This document shows, in pieces, positions 41,401-49,167 of a stretch of DNA of 64,000 nucleotides. A model generated the notes under the pieces. It was not told the DNA's origin and did not search any database. It saw nothing but the letters and a program-made list of their open reading frames with translations. This DNA is from Chitinophaga eiseniae. Lineage in GTDB: Bacteria; Bacteroidota; Bacteroidia; Chitinophagales; Chitinophagaceae. How positions within the stretch are numbered: position 1 is the stretch's first letter; each line of letters opens with the position of its first letter. The stretch covers positions 124,001 through 188,000 of the forward strand of contig NZ_FUWZ01000007.1 of assembly GCF_900167135.1 (NCBI RefSeq). Direction: 5' to 3'. The position numbers and the translations under genes were made by a program.

Positions 41401-42456
41401 ATGAAATATCAAACAGGAGACAAGATATTACTGTTGAGCTCTAAAGAAGAAGGCACGGTAGTAGACATTGTCAATGACAATATGGTGATGATAGATGTGA
41501 AAGGCACTACTTTCCCGGTATACCTTGATCAGATAGACTTTCCCTATTTCCATCGTTTTACCCAGCAGAAACTGGTGAAAGAGAAGCCCAAACAGATCCC
41601 GGGAGATGAGATCAGGGTAGACAGAAAAAAATACGAAGTATTTAAGACAGACAAAGGCATGTTCCTGTCTATACTGCCTGTATATCAATTTGACGGTTAT
41701 GATGAAACGGTGAAGCTGATGAAGTTTCATCTGTTCAACGATACGCCGCATGCCATGCGCTTTTATTTTCAGATATGGCTCAACAACCAGATGGACCTGG
41801 AGATAAAGAACGAGATACAGCCATACAACCATTTTTACCTGGCTGACCTGATCTTTGAATCGCTGAATGACAATCCCCGTTTTGAGTTTACTTTTTTCCT
41901 GAAGGAGCCGCAGCCCAAGCTGGCCACTTCTGTAAAAAAGACGTGGAAGATCAAGCCCAAACAGATGTTTACCCAGCTGGAAGAGTTGCGTACCAAAGCA
42001 GAGGCCACGCTGACCTATCCGCTGTTTGACAGGTTCCCGGATAAAGAACCGGAACCGCCGGCACCGGCGGAATCGGCTAATCCAAAGAAGGCCAAACCGG
42101 TGACAGCCATTGGTTCGGGCAACTTTGCCAGCCTGCTGAGTAAAATTCAGCTGCAACCGGAAACCACGCTGGAGCCTAAACATGAGGTGGACCTGCACAT
42201 TGAGGCACTGGAGAAAAACTGGAAAGGAATGAGCAATATTGCTATACTGGCGGTGCAGCTCAATGCTTTTCAGCGTTACCTGGACCTGGCCATCAGTCAT
42301 CATCAGCACAGCCTGGTCGTAATTCACGGAGTAGGCAAGGGCAAACTGAAAGACGAGATTCACCAGATCCTGCGCCAAACGCCGGAGGTTGCCAATTTCG
42401 TGAACCAGTACCACGCCAAATACGGCTACGGGGCTACAGAAATTACTTTCCGGTAA
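41401..42456 (+). CDS. DUF2027 and Smr domain protein
   Basis: A 351-residue protein. The N-terminal 60 residues form a small beta-barrel-like stretch (GDKILLLSSKEEGTVVDI). The central part (80-190) matches the DUF2027 type found in Bacteroidota. The C-terminal Smr domain shows its hallmark EVDLHIEAL (near residue 261) and VIHGVGKGKLKDEI (near residue 304), as in the C-terminus of MutS2. Smr domains nick DNA or RNA; the role of this architecture is not known. It stands directly before rnpB in the same direction. Domain calls are firm, function is not. Confidence 0.82.
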   Translation: MKYQTGDKILLLSSKEEGTVVDIVNDNMVMIDVKGTTFPVYLDQIDFPYFHRFTQQKLVKEKPKQIPGDEIRVDRKKYEVFKTDKGMFLSILPVYQFDGYDETVKLMKFHLFNDTPHAMRFYFQIWLNNQMDLEIKNEIQPYNHFYLADLIFESLNDNPRFEFTFFLKEPQPKLATSVKKTWKIKPKQMFTQLEELRTKAEATLTYPLFDRFPDKEPEPPAPAESANPKKAKPVTAIGSGNFASLLSKIQLQPETTLEPKHEVDLHIEALEKNWKGMSNIAILAVQLNAFQRYLDLAISHHQHSLVVIHGVGKGKLKDEIHQILRQTPEVANFVNQYHAKYGYGATEITFR

Positions 42457-42550
42457 TAGTCCGCGGTTGAAACAGCTAATCGTTATTTGCCTGTAAAAAT
42501 GTTTACAGGCAAATATTTTTATAGACAAAAATATTTATAGGTAAATAGTC

Positions 42551-42558
42551 TACCTTTG
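42551..42558 (+). promoter_or_regulatory. -7 box of rnpB
   Basis: TACCTTTG fits TAnnTTTG and lies 8 bp before the P1 helix of RNase P RNA, placing the transcription start near 42563. Confidence 0.7.
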
Positions 42559-42566
42559 CGCTCCAA

Positions 42567-42929
42567 CTACAAACCGTGCTATCGTTCCTTTGGCTTGTCT
42601 GAAGGGAAGGAAAGTCCGGACAGCATAGAGCAACACACCACCTAATGGGTGGGCTCCGGCTTGCCGGAGACAGAGAGTGCCACAGAAAATGACCGCCCGG
42701 CTTCGGCGGGGTAAGGGTGAAAATGTGGGGTAAGAGCCCACGGCGCAGGCAGGTAACTGTTTGTGGGGGTAAACCTTGTGTGCTGAAATGCCATGTATAC
42801 GGACGCTTGAGGGCTGCTCGTCCGATTGTCCGAGGGTAGGCAGATACAGGGGGCGTGCGAGCGTCACCGCAGATAAATGATAGCAACCCTGGCTTGCCAG
42901 GGGACAGAATCCGGCTTACAGGTTTGTAG
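42567..42929 (+). ncRNA. rnpB: RNase P RNA (type A)
   Basis: About 363 nt. The P1 helix is closed by CTACAAACC (42567-42575) and GGTTTGTAG (42921-42929). Conserved cores are present: GGAAAGTCCGGAC near 42610, ACAGAAAATGACCGCC near 42684, GGTAAGGGTGAAAATGTGG near 42711, and near the 3' end GATAAATGATAGC and GGACAGAATCCGGCTTAC, which with the 5' core makes P4. It is the catalytic RNA that cuts tRNA 5' leaders with RnpA. A T-rich run (42930-42937) right after P1 acts as the terminator. It has its own promoter box. Confidence 0.96.
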
Positions 42930-43009
42930 TTTTTTTTCTTTTTCTTTTTTCCCCATTTTGATATTACGATAAAACCTCCTATCTTCTCACCCTTATTTAA
43001 TCCTGTTTT

Positions 43010-43423
43010 ATGACTTTAAGAGACGAACGTAACTGGGGCACTTTTATTCACCTCGGCGGCATCGTGGGCTCTGCGATTTTCAGGCCTGCCGGCAATATCA
43101 TTCTGGTGCTGGTATTATGGCTGATCAAACGCAATGAATCCCGTTTTGTGGATGACCAGGGCAAGGAAGCCATTAATTTCCAGATCACCATCAGTCTTGT
43201 CAGTGTGCTGATATCCATGCTGGGTGGCATTTTTAATGGCCTGTGGTCATTTGGCAACTGGGTAGCCGGCGGCAACATGTTCTACGGTGGGTGGAACTGG
43301 AGCTGGGGCGGGCTGCATGGCCTGTTATGGGTGGTAAACCTGATCTTCAGCATTATTGCTGCTGTAAAAGCCAATGAAGGGGTTTCCTACAAATACCCGC
43401 TGTCACTGAGACTGGTGAAATGA
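43010..43423 (+). CDS. DUF4870-type membrane protein
   Basis: A 137-residue protein with three or four hydrophobic segments. The opening LRDERNWGTFIHLGGIVG, the loop WLIKRNESRFVDDQGKEAINFQITI and the late LWVVNLIFSIIAAVKANEG are hallmarks of the DUF4870 (Tic20-like) family, whose members are small inner-membrane proteins of unknown function. It stands alone after rnpB, and a long hairpin separates it from the convergent subtilase gene. Confidence 0.85.
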   Translation: MTLRDERNWGTFIHLGGIVGSAIFRPAGNIILVLVLWLIKRNESRFVDDQGKEAINFQITISLVSVLISMLGGIFNGLWSFGNWVAGGNMFYGGWNWSWGGLHGLLWVVNLIFSIIAAVKANEGVSYKYPLSLRLVK

Positions 43424-43424
43424 T

Positions 43425-43632
43425 CACGCAAAGCAGCCAAGCAGCAAAGCACGCAAAGAATTATTTAAGCGAGCTAAGAAAATAAAGAAATTTATTGAGC
43501 GAATTAAGAAAACAAAGGGGCGAAGATCAAATGCTGATCTTCGCCCCTTTGTCTTCTTATTTATTTTCTTTGCGTGCTTTGCTGCTTTGCGTCTTTGCGT
43601 GACGGCTTTGCGTCTTTGCGTGACGGCTTGGC
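43425..43632. repeat. CGCAAAG-family long hairpin (copy 1)
   Basis: This element fills the gap between two convergent stop codons. The outer arms 43439-43460 and 43566-43587 are perfectly complementary (22 bp, built of GCAAAG/CTTTGC units); the inner arms 43512-43529 and 43535-43552 (ACAAAGGGGCGAAGATCA) are also perfect, with a 5-nt loop. The right end repeats TTTGCGTCTTTGCGTGACGGC twice in tandem. It ends 4 bp before the subtilase stop. Copies 2 and 3 are at 50607-50774 and 56644-56797. Confidence 0.85.
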
Positions 43633-43636
43633 GAGA

Positions 43637-45334
43637 CTAGTTTTTCTTTACCGGTCTCATTTTCGCTTTGTGTTGTTTTTTCTTCACGTTTTCTCCTTTG
43701 ATGGTAGCTGCCAGTTTTAAGGCTTCGTAAGTATTCACGATACCGCCGTTGATGGAGAGGTCGGTGAAGTCAATTTTTTCGTCCTGGGAGCCGGGTTTGT
43801 TGACTTCTTTGCTGCCATCCGGGAGTGGGGTAGCGCTCTTTTCGAGGATGTATTTCAGCTGGCGCGCGCTCAGTTCCGGGTAATAGGAGAGTACAAGCGC
43901 AGCTACGCCGGTTACTACCGGTGCCGCCATGCTGGTGCCGCTGGCGCTGCCGTATTTGTTGCCGCCGGGGATGGTAGAATAGATCTGTACGCCTGGGGCG
44001 AAGAGATCCACGTTCTTTTTGCCATAGTTGGAGAAGCTGGCCACTTTATCGGCTGCCAGTCCGTGGCTGGAGGCGCCTACGGTGATGTAGTTGTCAGCGC
44101 GGGGGCTGCCGTCAGCGAAGTCCGGGTTCGGGTAGTTAGGCACAGAATCGTTGTTGGCGCCATCGTTACCGGCAGCATGTACCAGTAGTACGCCTTTCTT
44201 CTGTGCGTATTTAACGGCTTCATCTACCCATTCTTTGTGCGGAGAATAAGGTTTTCCGAAGCTCATATTGATGATCTGGGCGCCGTTGTCTACCGCATAG
44301 CGGATCGCGAGGGCCACGTCTTTATCTCTTTCATCGCCGTCAGGTACGGCTTTTACGGCCATGATGCGAACGTTGTCGGCCACACCGTCGATGCCCACGC
44401 CATTGTTGCGCATAGCGCCGATAATACCGCTTACGTGCGTGCCGTGGAAGCCGAATTTGCCCATCACGTCGTTGTTACCGTAGTTGGTATCGGTGATGTC
44501 GTCGTATTTATCGCCTACGATCTGTTCGCGGTTCTGATTGGGCGGCACTTCGGTAGACTCCGCTTTCCTTTTCAGTTCGCCCATATAACCTTCGAATTCC
44601 ATTTTGAATTCACCGAAGGGCAGGGGTTCATCACCGGTGCTTTTCAGCAGGCGGGTCATGAAATTACGTGCCAGCAGTACGTCCTGGTTGGTAGTCTGGA
44701 TACTGTCGAGCTGGGCAACGGTAAAATCGTCCTTGTTCAGGTACGTCTTCAGGATGTTTTCACATTTGCTGACGTTCTCCTGCAGTTTGGCCATGGTTTT
44801 ATACTGAAGCTTGGTCTGGGAGCTGGGCTTTTCTATTTTCTGTTTCAGGTTCTGCCAGGTGGTGTATTCTTTGGAATCTTTACCCAGTGTGGAGTCCGGG
44901 TCGCCGTATTTGTTTTTGTAGCGGTAATATTCGCGGGTGGCTTCATCAGAGTCTTCTTTCAGACTGCCGCCATCTTTAGCGCCGAGGAAGTTCCAGCCGT
45001 GAATATCATCGATATAGCCATTCCCGTCGTCATCTTTGCCGTTGCCTGGAATTTCGCGCGGGTTGGTCCACAGGATGCCTTTCAGGTCTTCATGGAGGGT
45101 ATCAATACCGGAGTCAATTACTGCTACGATCACCGGGGTGCTTTTTTTCCCTTTCAGGATTTCTTTGTAGGCTTTTTCGGTATTGGTGCCGTATACACTG
45201 TCGGTCTCGTAGTTCAGCAACTGCCAGTTTTTGGGCACCGGGGTTTTACTCTGGGCACTGGATTTCGTTGTAAAAGCAGCCGTCGTCAATGCAACACATG
45301 CCAGGACTGCAACCTCTCGACTAAACAATTTCAT
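43637..45334 (-). CDS. S8 family (subtilisin-like) serine peptidase, exported
   Basis: A 565-residue subtilase with a signal peptide (residues 1-27, ending SSAQ). The triad is Asp74 (AVIDSGIDTLHEDL), His297 (GFHGTHVSGIIGA) and Ser468 (SASGTSMAAPVV); the oxyanion Asn390 is in HAAGND. A 220-residue stretch lies between Asp and His, far longer than in subtilisin; it contains GNGKDDDGNGYIDD (98-111, calcium-binding-like) and a mostly helical, charged part. No prodomain of the usual kind or sorting domain is seen, and the C-terminus is basic. It probably degrades proteins in the periplasm or outside. Convergent with the DUF4870 gene. Confidence 0.93.
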   Translation of the reverse strand: MKLFSREVAVLACVALTTAAFTTKSSAQSKTPVPKNWQLLNYETDSVYGTNTEKAYKEILKGKKSTPVIVAVIDSGIDTLHEDLKGILWTNPREIPGNGKDDDGNGYIDDIHGWNFLGAKDGGSLKEDSDEATREYYRYKNKYGDPDSTLGKDSKEYTTWQNLKQKIEKPSSQTKLQYKTMAKLQENVSKCENILKTYLNKDDFTVAQLDSIQTTNQDVLLARNFMTRLLKSTGDEPLPFGEFKMEFEGYMGELKRKAESTEVPPNQNREQIVGDKYDDITDTNYGNNDVMGKFGFHGTHVSGIIGAMRNNGVGIDGVADNVRIMAVKAVPDGDERDKDVALAIRYAVDNGAQIINMSFGKPYSPHKEWVDEAVKYAQKKGVLLVHAAGNDGANNDSVPNYPNPDFADGSPRADNYITVGASSHGLAADKVASFSNYGKKNVDLFAPGVQIYSTIPGGNKYGSASGTSMAAPVVTGVAALVLSYYPELSARQLKYILEKSATPLPDGSKEVNKPGSQDEKIDFTDLSINGGIVNTYEALKLAATIKGENVKKKQHKAKMRPVKKN

Positions 45335-45660
45335 GTTCTATGATTAATAATTAAAATGTCATGATGGCAATAAAGGTATGGAAAATGACTAAGAACGAGC
45401 GGATTTTAATGATAAACGCACCATTTGGTGGTTAACTGGGAGAAAATCATATGGATAGCCATTCTTATCTGGTTTTGGGAGCTGAACAGCCCTGTTATCC
45501 ACCCATCATAATACTGCTGTTATATCGCGGGGAAAACATATCTTTACGCTGGTTCCTTTCTTTTCCTCTATAACGTTCTCTTCCCCAACAGACGTGCTTT
45601 TCAGGGAGATTCCCTGTACTGTTTTTGTTTTGTATTACCTCATCCTTAAAACCGATTGTT
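45335..45660. other. Intergenic region between subtilase and phosphatase-like genes
   Basis: A divergent gap. I see a small hairpin (CAGGGAGATTCCCTG, 45601-45615) shortly before the start at 45661 and no clear TAnnTTTG box on either strand. No coding potential is convincing. Confidence 0.4.
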
Positions 45661-46191
45661 ATGTTGAAAACTGCTATTCTAGCCACCTTGCTGGCTGCCG
45701 GTACGGCGGTGTATGCTACCGGCCCTGAAAAAGTGACCACCGTTATTTTTGTGAATGCTGCGGAGGAAGAGGCCACACCATCGGCCGGCCTGAGTGAAGA
45801 GGGGCGGGACCAGACCCGGTTGTTTACCGAAGCGCTCCGGCATATTGATGTGGCGGCCATCTATACCATTTACGTGAACAAGGCTGTGCAGACGGTTGCC
45901 CCGTTGTCGGAGCTGCGGCAGCTACACCCGGTTTACTACTGGGTAACGAGGGATGAAGAGACCCGCGATTGTGTGCTGGACTGCATTGTAAAGAAAAACA
46001 AGGGTAAAACCATTGTTATTTGTGGCAATCCGGAAAATATTCCGGCTATGGCCAGAAGCCTTGGGGTGAAGGCAAAATCGATCAGAACGCTTTATGATAA
46101 AGGATCTGGTCAGTTTTTGATTGTCGAGGTCCACGGAAATAATAATGCCGTAGCACAAAAGTTGAATATGAATATTCAAAAAAAAGTCTAA
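45661..46191 (+). CDS. Exported histidine-phosphatase-like protein lacking catalytic histidines
   Basis: A 176-residue protein with a signal peptide (MLKTAILATLLAAGTAVYA) from the ATG at 45661. It follows the SixA/phosphoglycerate-mutase fold: VTTVIFVNAAEEE, GLSEEGRDQTRLFTEALRHIDVAAIYTIYVNKAVQTVAPL, GKTIVICGNPENIPAMARSLGV. In active members the first motif reads RHAE and the later one GHSN; here they read NAAE and GNPE, so both catalytic histidines and the first arginine are missing. It is probably a pseudo-enzyme used for binding. The alternative start at 45625 would put 12 residues before the signal peptide. It stands alone, with a terminator-like hairpin at 46271. Confidence 0.78.
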   Translation: MLKTAILATLLAAGTAVYATGPEKVTTVIFVNAAEEEATPSAGLSEEGRDQTRLFTEALRHIDVAAIYTIYVNKAVQTVAPLSELRQLHPVYYWVTRDEETRDCVLDCIVKKNKGKTIVICGNPENIPAMARSLGVKAKSIRTLYDKGSGQFLIVEVHGNNNAVAQKLNMNIQKKV

Positions 46192-46270
46192 TATTTATAG
46201 TCGGAAGAATATTTGATGGCTTCCCGCTATCGGATATTTTTCTCATAAGCATGGTTTCCGTTTAACGAAA

Positions 46271-46301
46271 AGCGGGGTTCTCTAACCTCGCTACTATTTT
46301 T
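46271..46301 (+). terminator. Terminator of the phosphatase-like gene
   Basis: AGCGGGGTT (46271-46279) and AACCTCGCT (46284-46292) pair over 9 bp with one wobble around a CTCT loop, then ACTATTTTTA follows. Confidence 0.7.
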
Positions 46302-46302
46302 A

Positions 46303-46537
46303 AAACTTTGAAACCGGAAACTGTAAACGTCGATGTATGTAGAGGAAGGACCTGTAAGACAGGCTGTATTTTATCAACCGCTTTTAAAATCTGATCAGGG
46401 AGGAGCACATCCTGACATGAAACTTAAAAGCTCCGGGGCACTGCCTCGGAGCTGGAAAAGGCGAAGGATTAACCACCAATTTGCAAGTAAACAAACTTAT
46501 GATAGCTGAGGCGCCGTAACAGGCGTCTCTTTTGTTT
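46303..46537 (+). ncRNA. Candidate small RNA in a coding-free segment
   Basis: This stretch has no ORF but ends in a good intrinsic terminator (46508-46533), so something is transcribed through it after the terminator at 46271-46301 has ended the upstream gene. AAACTTTG at 46303-46310 differs from TAnnTTTG by one base and could start a 220-nt RNA. Internal hairpins: CCTGT/ACAGG at 46351-46363 and AGCTCCG/CGGAGCT at 46429-46453. It matches no RNA family I can name; 6S RNA has a similar size but I cannot confirm it. Confidence 0.35.
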
Positions 46538-46538
46538 T
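46508..46538 (+). terminator. Intrinsic terminator in the non-coding segment
   Basis: GAGGCGCC (46508-46515) pairs with GGCGTCTC (46522-46529) with one G-U wobble, followed by TTTTGTTTT. Confidence 0.75.
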
Positions 46539-46597
46539 CCGGGCCGGAGGCGCTAACCCGGGACCATAGTGGCGTATCCCGGGGCTGGCGGTCTATC

Positions 46598-46614
46598 CCG
46601 GGGTTGAACCCCGG
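46598..46614. repeat. REP-like palindrome CCGGGGTT-G-AACCCCGG
   Basis: A perfect 8-bp dyad with a 1-nt centre. A related half-site, TATCCCGGGGCTGG, lies 22 bp upstream. It resembles the other GC-rich palindromes in this window but with a different centre. Confidence 0.6.
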
Positions 46615-46626
46615 AAATACACAAAC

Positions 46627-46662
46627 AAAAAGGGCGTATCCAGCTGTGGATACGCCCTTTTT
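46627..46662. terminator. Bidirectional terminator of the lysine catabolic operon
   Basis: AAAAAGGGCGTATCCA and TGGATACGCCCTTTTT form a perfect 16-bp stem with a 4-nt loop, with A and T tracts on both sides. It lies 19 bp beyond the aldehyde dehydrogenase stop on the minus strand. Confidence 0.9.
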
Positions 46663-46680
46663 GTTATTGGTGGCTGCCGT

Positions 46681-48210
46681 TTACAGGTCAAATTTAATGC
46701 CCTGTGCCAGCGGCAGTTTGTCGGAGTAGTTGATGGTATTGGTCTGGCGGCGCATGTATGCTTTCCAGGAATCGGAGCCGCTTTCCCTGCCGCCACCGGT
46801 TTCTTTTTCACCGCCGAAGGCGCCGCCTATTTCTGCACCGGAGGTACCGATGTTGACATTGGCGATGCCGCAGTCTGAACCGGCGGCAGACAGGAACTGT
46901 TCTGCTTCGCGGAGGTTCAGCGTCATGATGGCAGAGGAGAGGCCCTGGGGCACGTCGTTCTGCATGGCGATGGCTTCGGTGAGGGTTTGGTATTTCATCA
47001 CGTAGAGGATGGGGGCGAAGGTTTCGTGCTGTACGATGGCGTAGGTGTTTTCTACGGCAGCGATACAGGGTTTCACGTAGCAACCTGATTCGTATCCTGC
47101 GCCTTCGAGCACGCCGCCTTCCACGAGGAAGGAGCCGCCCTGTTCTTTCACCTGTGCGATGGTGTTCAGGTAGGCGTTGACAGCGTCTTTATCGATCAGC
47201 GGTCCTACGTGGTTCTTCTCATCCAGCGGATTACCGATGCGGAGCTGTGCATAGGCTTTTACCAGTTTAGCGGTAAAGGCGTCATACACGCTTTCGTGGA
47301 TGATCAGGCGGCGGGTGGAGGTGCAGCGTTGGCCGGCGGTACCTACCGCGCCAAACACGGCGCCGATGAGGGTCATGTCGAGGTCGGCATCTTTGGATAC
47401 GATAATGGCGTTATTACCGCCCAGTTCCAGCAGAGAGCGGCCCAGACGTGCTCCTACAGCGGCGCCTACGCTTTTGCCCATGCGGGTGGAACCGGTAGCG
47501 GATACCAGCGGAACACGATGGTCGTTAGCCATCCATTCGCCTGTTTCGCGGCCGCCGGTCACCAGGCAGCAAACGCCTTCCGGTACATTGTTGGCTGCGA
47601 ATACGGTCTCGACTATACGTTGGCACGCCAGGGCGGTCACGGGTGTTTTTTCGGAAGGCTTCCAGATACACACGTTACCGCAAACCCATGCCAGCATGGA
47701 ATTCCAGCTCCATACAGCCACGGGGAAGTTAAAGGCGGAAATAATAGCGGTAATGCCCAGCGGATGCCATTGTTCATACATGCGGTGGCCGGGGCGTTCT
47801 GAGTGCATGCTCAGGCCATAGAGCTGGCGGGAGAGGCCCACTGCGAAATCGCAGATATCGATCATCTCCTGTACTTCTCCATAACCTTCCTGCAGGCTTT
47901 TGCCCATTTCATAGGAAACGAGGCGGCCCAGCTGTTCTTTATGGGCGCGCAGTGCTTCGCCGATCTGGCGCACGATGTCTCCTCTTCTGGGAGCAGGCCA
48001 CTGGCGCCACTCTTTGAAGGCTTCCTGTGCTACGGCGATCACTGCGTCATAGTTACTACGGTCAGCACTCCTGACGGTGGCAATCGTCTTATTGTCTACC
48101 GGTGATACGGACACAATGTCTTCTCCGCCGGCTTCCAGCCAGTGTTTACCGGTACTGACGCCGCTCTGCCGCGCGCTGATGCCAAAAGCTTTTAAAATAT
48201 CATCTGCCAT
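46681..48210 (-). CDS. Aldehyde dehydrogenase, ALDH7 (aminoadipate-semialdehyde) type
   Basis: A 509-residue ALDH from the ATG at 48210 (MADDILKAFGI); the frame runs 6 codons further upstream. It has the NAD-site SATGSTRMGKSVG, catalytic Glu in LELGGNNAI and catalytic Cys in GQRCTSTRRLI. EMGKSLQEGYGEVQEMIDICD, MHSERPGHRMYEQWHPLG and NIGTSGAEIGGAFGGEKETGGGRESGSD are hallmarks of ALDH7/antiquitin (AmaB), which oxidises 2-aminoadipate-6-semialdehyde (or its cyclic form P6C) to 2-aminoadipate. It is the last gene of a three-gene operon with the lysine-dehydrogenase-like and DUF1338 genes, which supports the lysine assignment. Confidence 0.93.
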   Translation of the reverse strand: MADDILKAFGISARQSGVSTGKHWLEAGGEDIVSVSPVDNKTIATVRSADRSNYDAVIAVAQEAFKEWRQWPAPRRGDIVRQIGEALRAHKEQLGRLVSYEMGKSLQEGYGEVQEMIDICDFAVGLSRQLYGLSMHSERPGHRMYEQWHPLGITAIISAFNFPVAVWSWNSMLAWVCGNVCIWKPSEKTPVTALACQRIVETVFAANNVPEGVCCLVTGGRETGEWMANDHRVPLVSATGSTRMGKSVGAAVGARLGRSLLELGGNNAIIVSKDADLDMTLIGAVFGAVGTAGQRCTSTRRLIIHESVYDAFTAKLVKAYAQLRIGNPLDEKNHVGPLIDKDAVNAYLNTIAQVKEQGGSFLVEGGVLEGAGYESGCYVKPCIAAVENTYAIVQHETFAPILYVMKYQTLTEAIAMQNDVPQGLSSAIMTLNLREAEQFLSAAGSDCGIANVNIGTSGAEIGGAFGGEKETGGGRESGSDSWKAYMRRQTNTINYSDKLPLAQGIKFDL

Positions 48211-48234
48211 GGTGGATATATTGATCAACTAAAA

Positions 48235-49125
48235 TTAGGAACTTTTTTTCGTTTGGGTGGAGTACGTGCTTTCGAAGATCTTGTCGGCATTACCTGCTTC
48301 GAAGCCTTCCCGGCGGTGCTCGCGACGGATTTCTGCGGCCGGAAGCCCTGCAAACGGCGGCAGTACTTTCCTTTCTGCAAATTCCACATAGGAGCCGGCG
48401 ATTTTAATGGTGTCGCCACCGGCGAAAGATGCCGGTATCATGCCCGCCACGGTGGCGCTTTGCAGCAGGTTGCCGTCCGGGCTGGTTTTGATTTTGCCGC
48501 CGGCGTCGTTGAGGATAAAACCGTTTTGCTCGAGGAACTGGTTGAACTCCGCGATGGTATTGTATCCTGCTGGCAGGTTGTGCACGCTCACCGTAAAATG
48601 GTTCAGGTAATAGCGGTTGTAAATCACCCAGGCAGCGTATTCGCTTTCAGCGGCCAGTGCCTGGAAATCAGCCAGGGTCGGCGTACGCCAGAGTCCACTG
48701 TGCAGGAAGGTGTCTACGGCCTTGCTGTCGTCCAGGTCGAGGAGGTTTACCGGGTCTGCCTTTACTTCATCGGTGTAACTGGTGATGATGTCCTGTGCCT
48801 GCCGGCTCAGGTCTTTCACCCGCAGCTCACTGATAAAGATGCGCGGATATTTCGGCAATGGCGGAGCATACCACCATGCGTCCAGCTTCTTGGACGCGAA
48901 ATAGTAATGGTCCATTTTCGTATAGCCGTAGTGGAGAAAGATCTTCTCCAATGACTGTACGCCGAGTTGCGGCACACCCATGGTACGGAAGGCGATATGG
49001 TCGTTTTCGATATCTTCCGCTTTCCCGATTAATCCTTTACGGACCATCGCAGCGATGACTGCTGATACGTCCGGGACCCGCTCCTGGTAACGGCTCATCA
49101 GGCCGTTTAATACTTCTTGTAACAT
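48235..49125 (-). CDS. DUF1338 protein, HglS-like 2-oxoadipate dioxygenase/decarboxylase
   Basis: A 296-residue DUF1338 protein. The likely metal ligands are His43 in NDHIAFRT, His176 in LNHFTVSVH and Glu248 in SYVEFAER, in the order reported for HglS of Pseudomonas putida. HglS turns 2-oxoadipate into D-2-hydroxyglutarate using Fe(II) and O2. The protein is shorter than P. putida HglS (about 460 residues), being nearer the compact DUF1338 core. Its place between the ALDH7 gene (24 bp away) and the lysine-dehydrogenase-like gene (42 bp) fits this step of lysine breakdown. Confidence 0.87.
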   Translation of the reverse strand: MLQEVLNGLMSRYQERVPDVSAVIAAMVRKGLIGKAEDIENDHIAFRTMGVPQLGVQSLEKIFLHYGYTKMDHYYFASKKLDAWWYAPPLPKYPRIFISELRVKDLSRQAQDIITSYTDEVKADPVNLLDLDDSKAVDTFLHSGLWRTPTLADFQALAAESEYAAWVIYNRYYLNHFTVSVHNLPAGYNTIAEFNQFLEQNGFILNDAGGKIKTSPDGNLLQSATVAGMIPASFAGGDTIKIAGSYVEFAERKVLPPFAGLPAAEIRREHRREGFEAGNADKIFESTYSTQTKKSS

Positions 49126-49167
49126 GGCTTTTGTTTGAGCTTCCTGCGGCCAGCCTGTGGCTGACTG

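Noticed and set aside
44237-45343. A 368-codon open frame antisense to the subtilase gene
   Set aside because: Shadow of the subtilase; low-complexity Val/Phe-rich translation without a start region.
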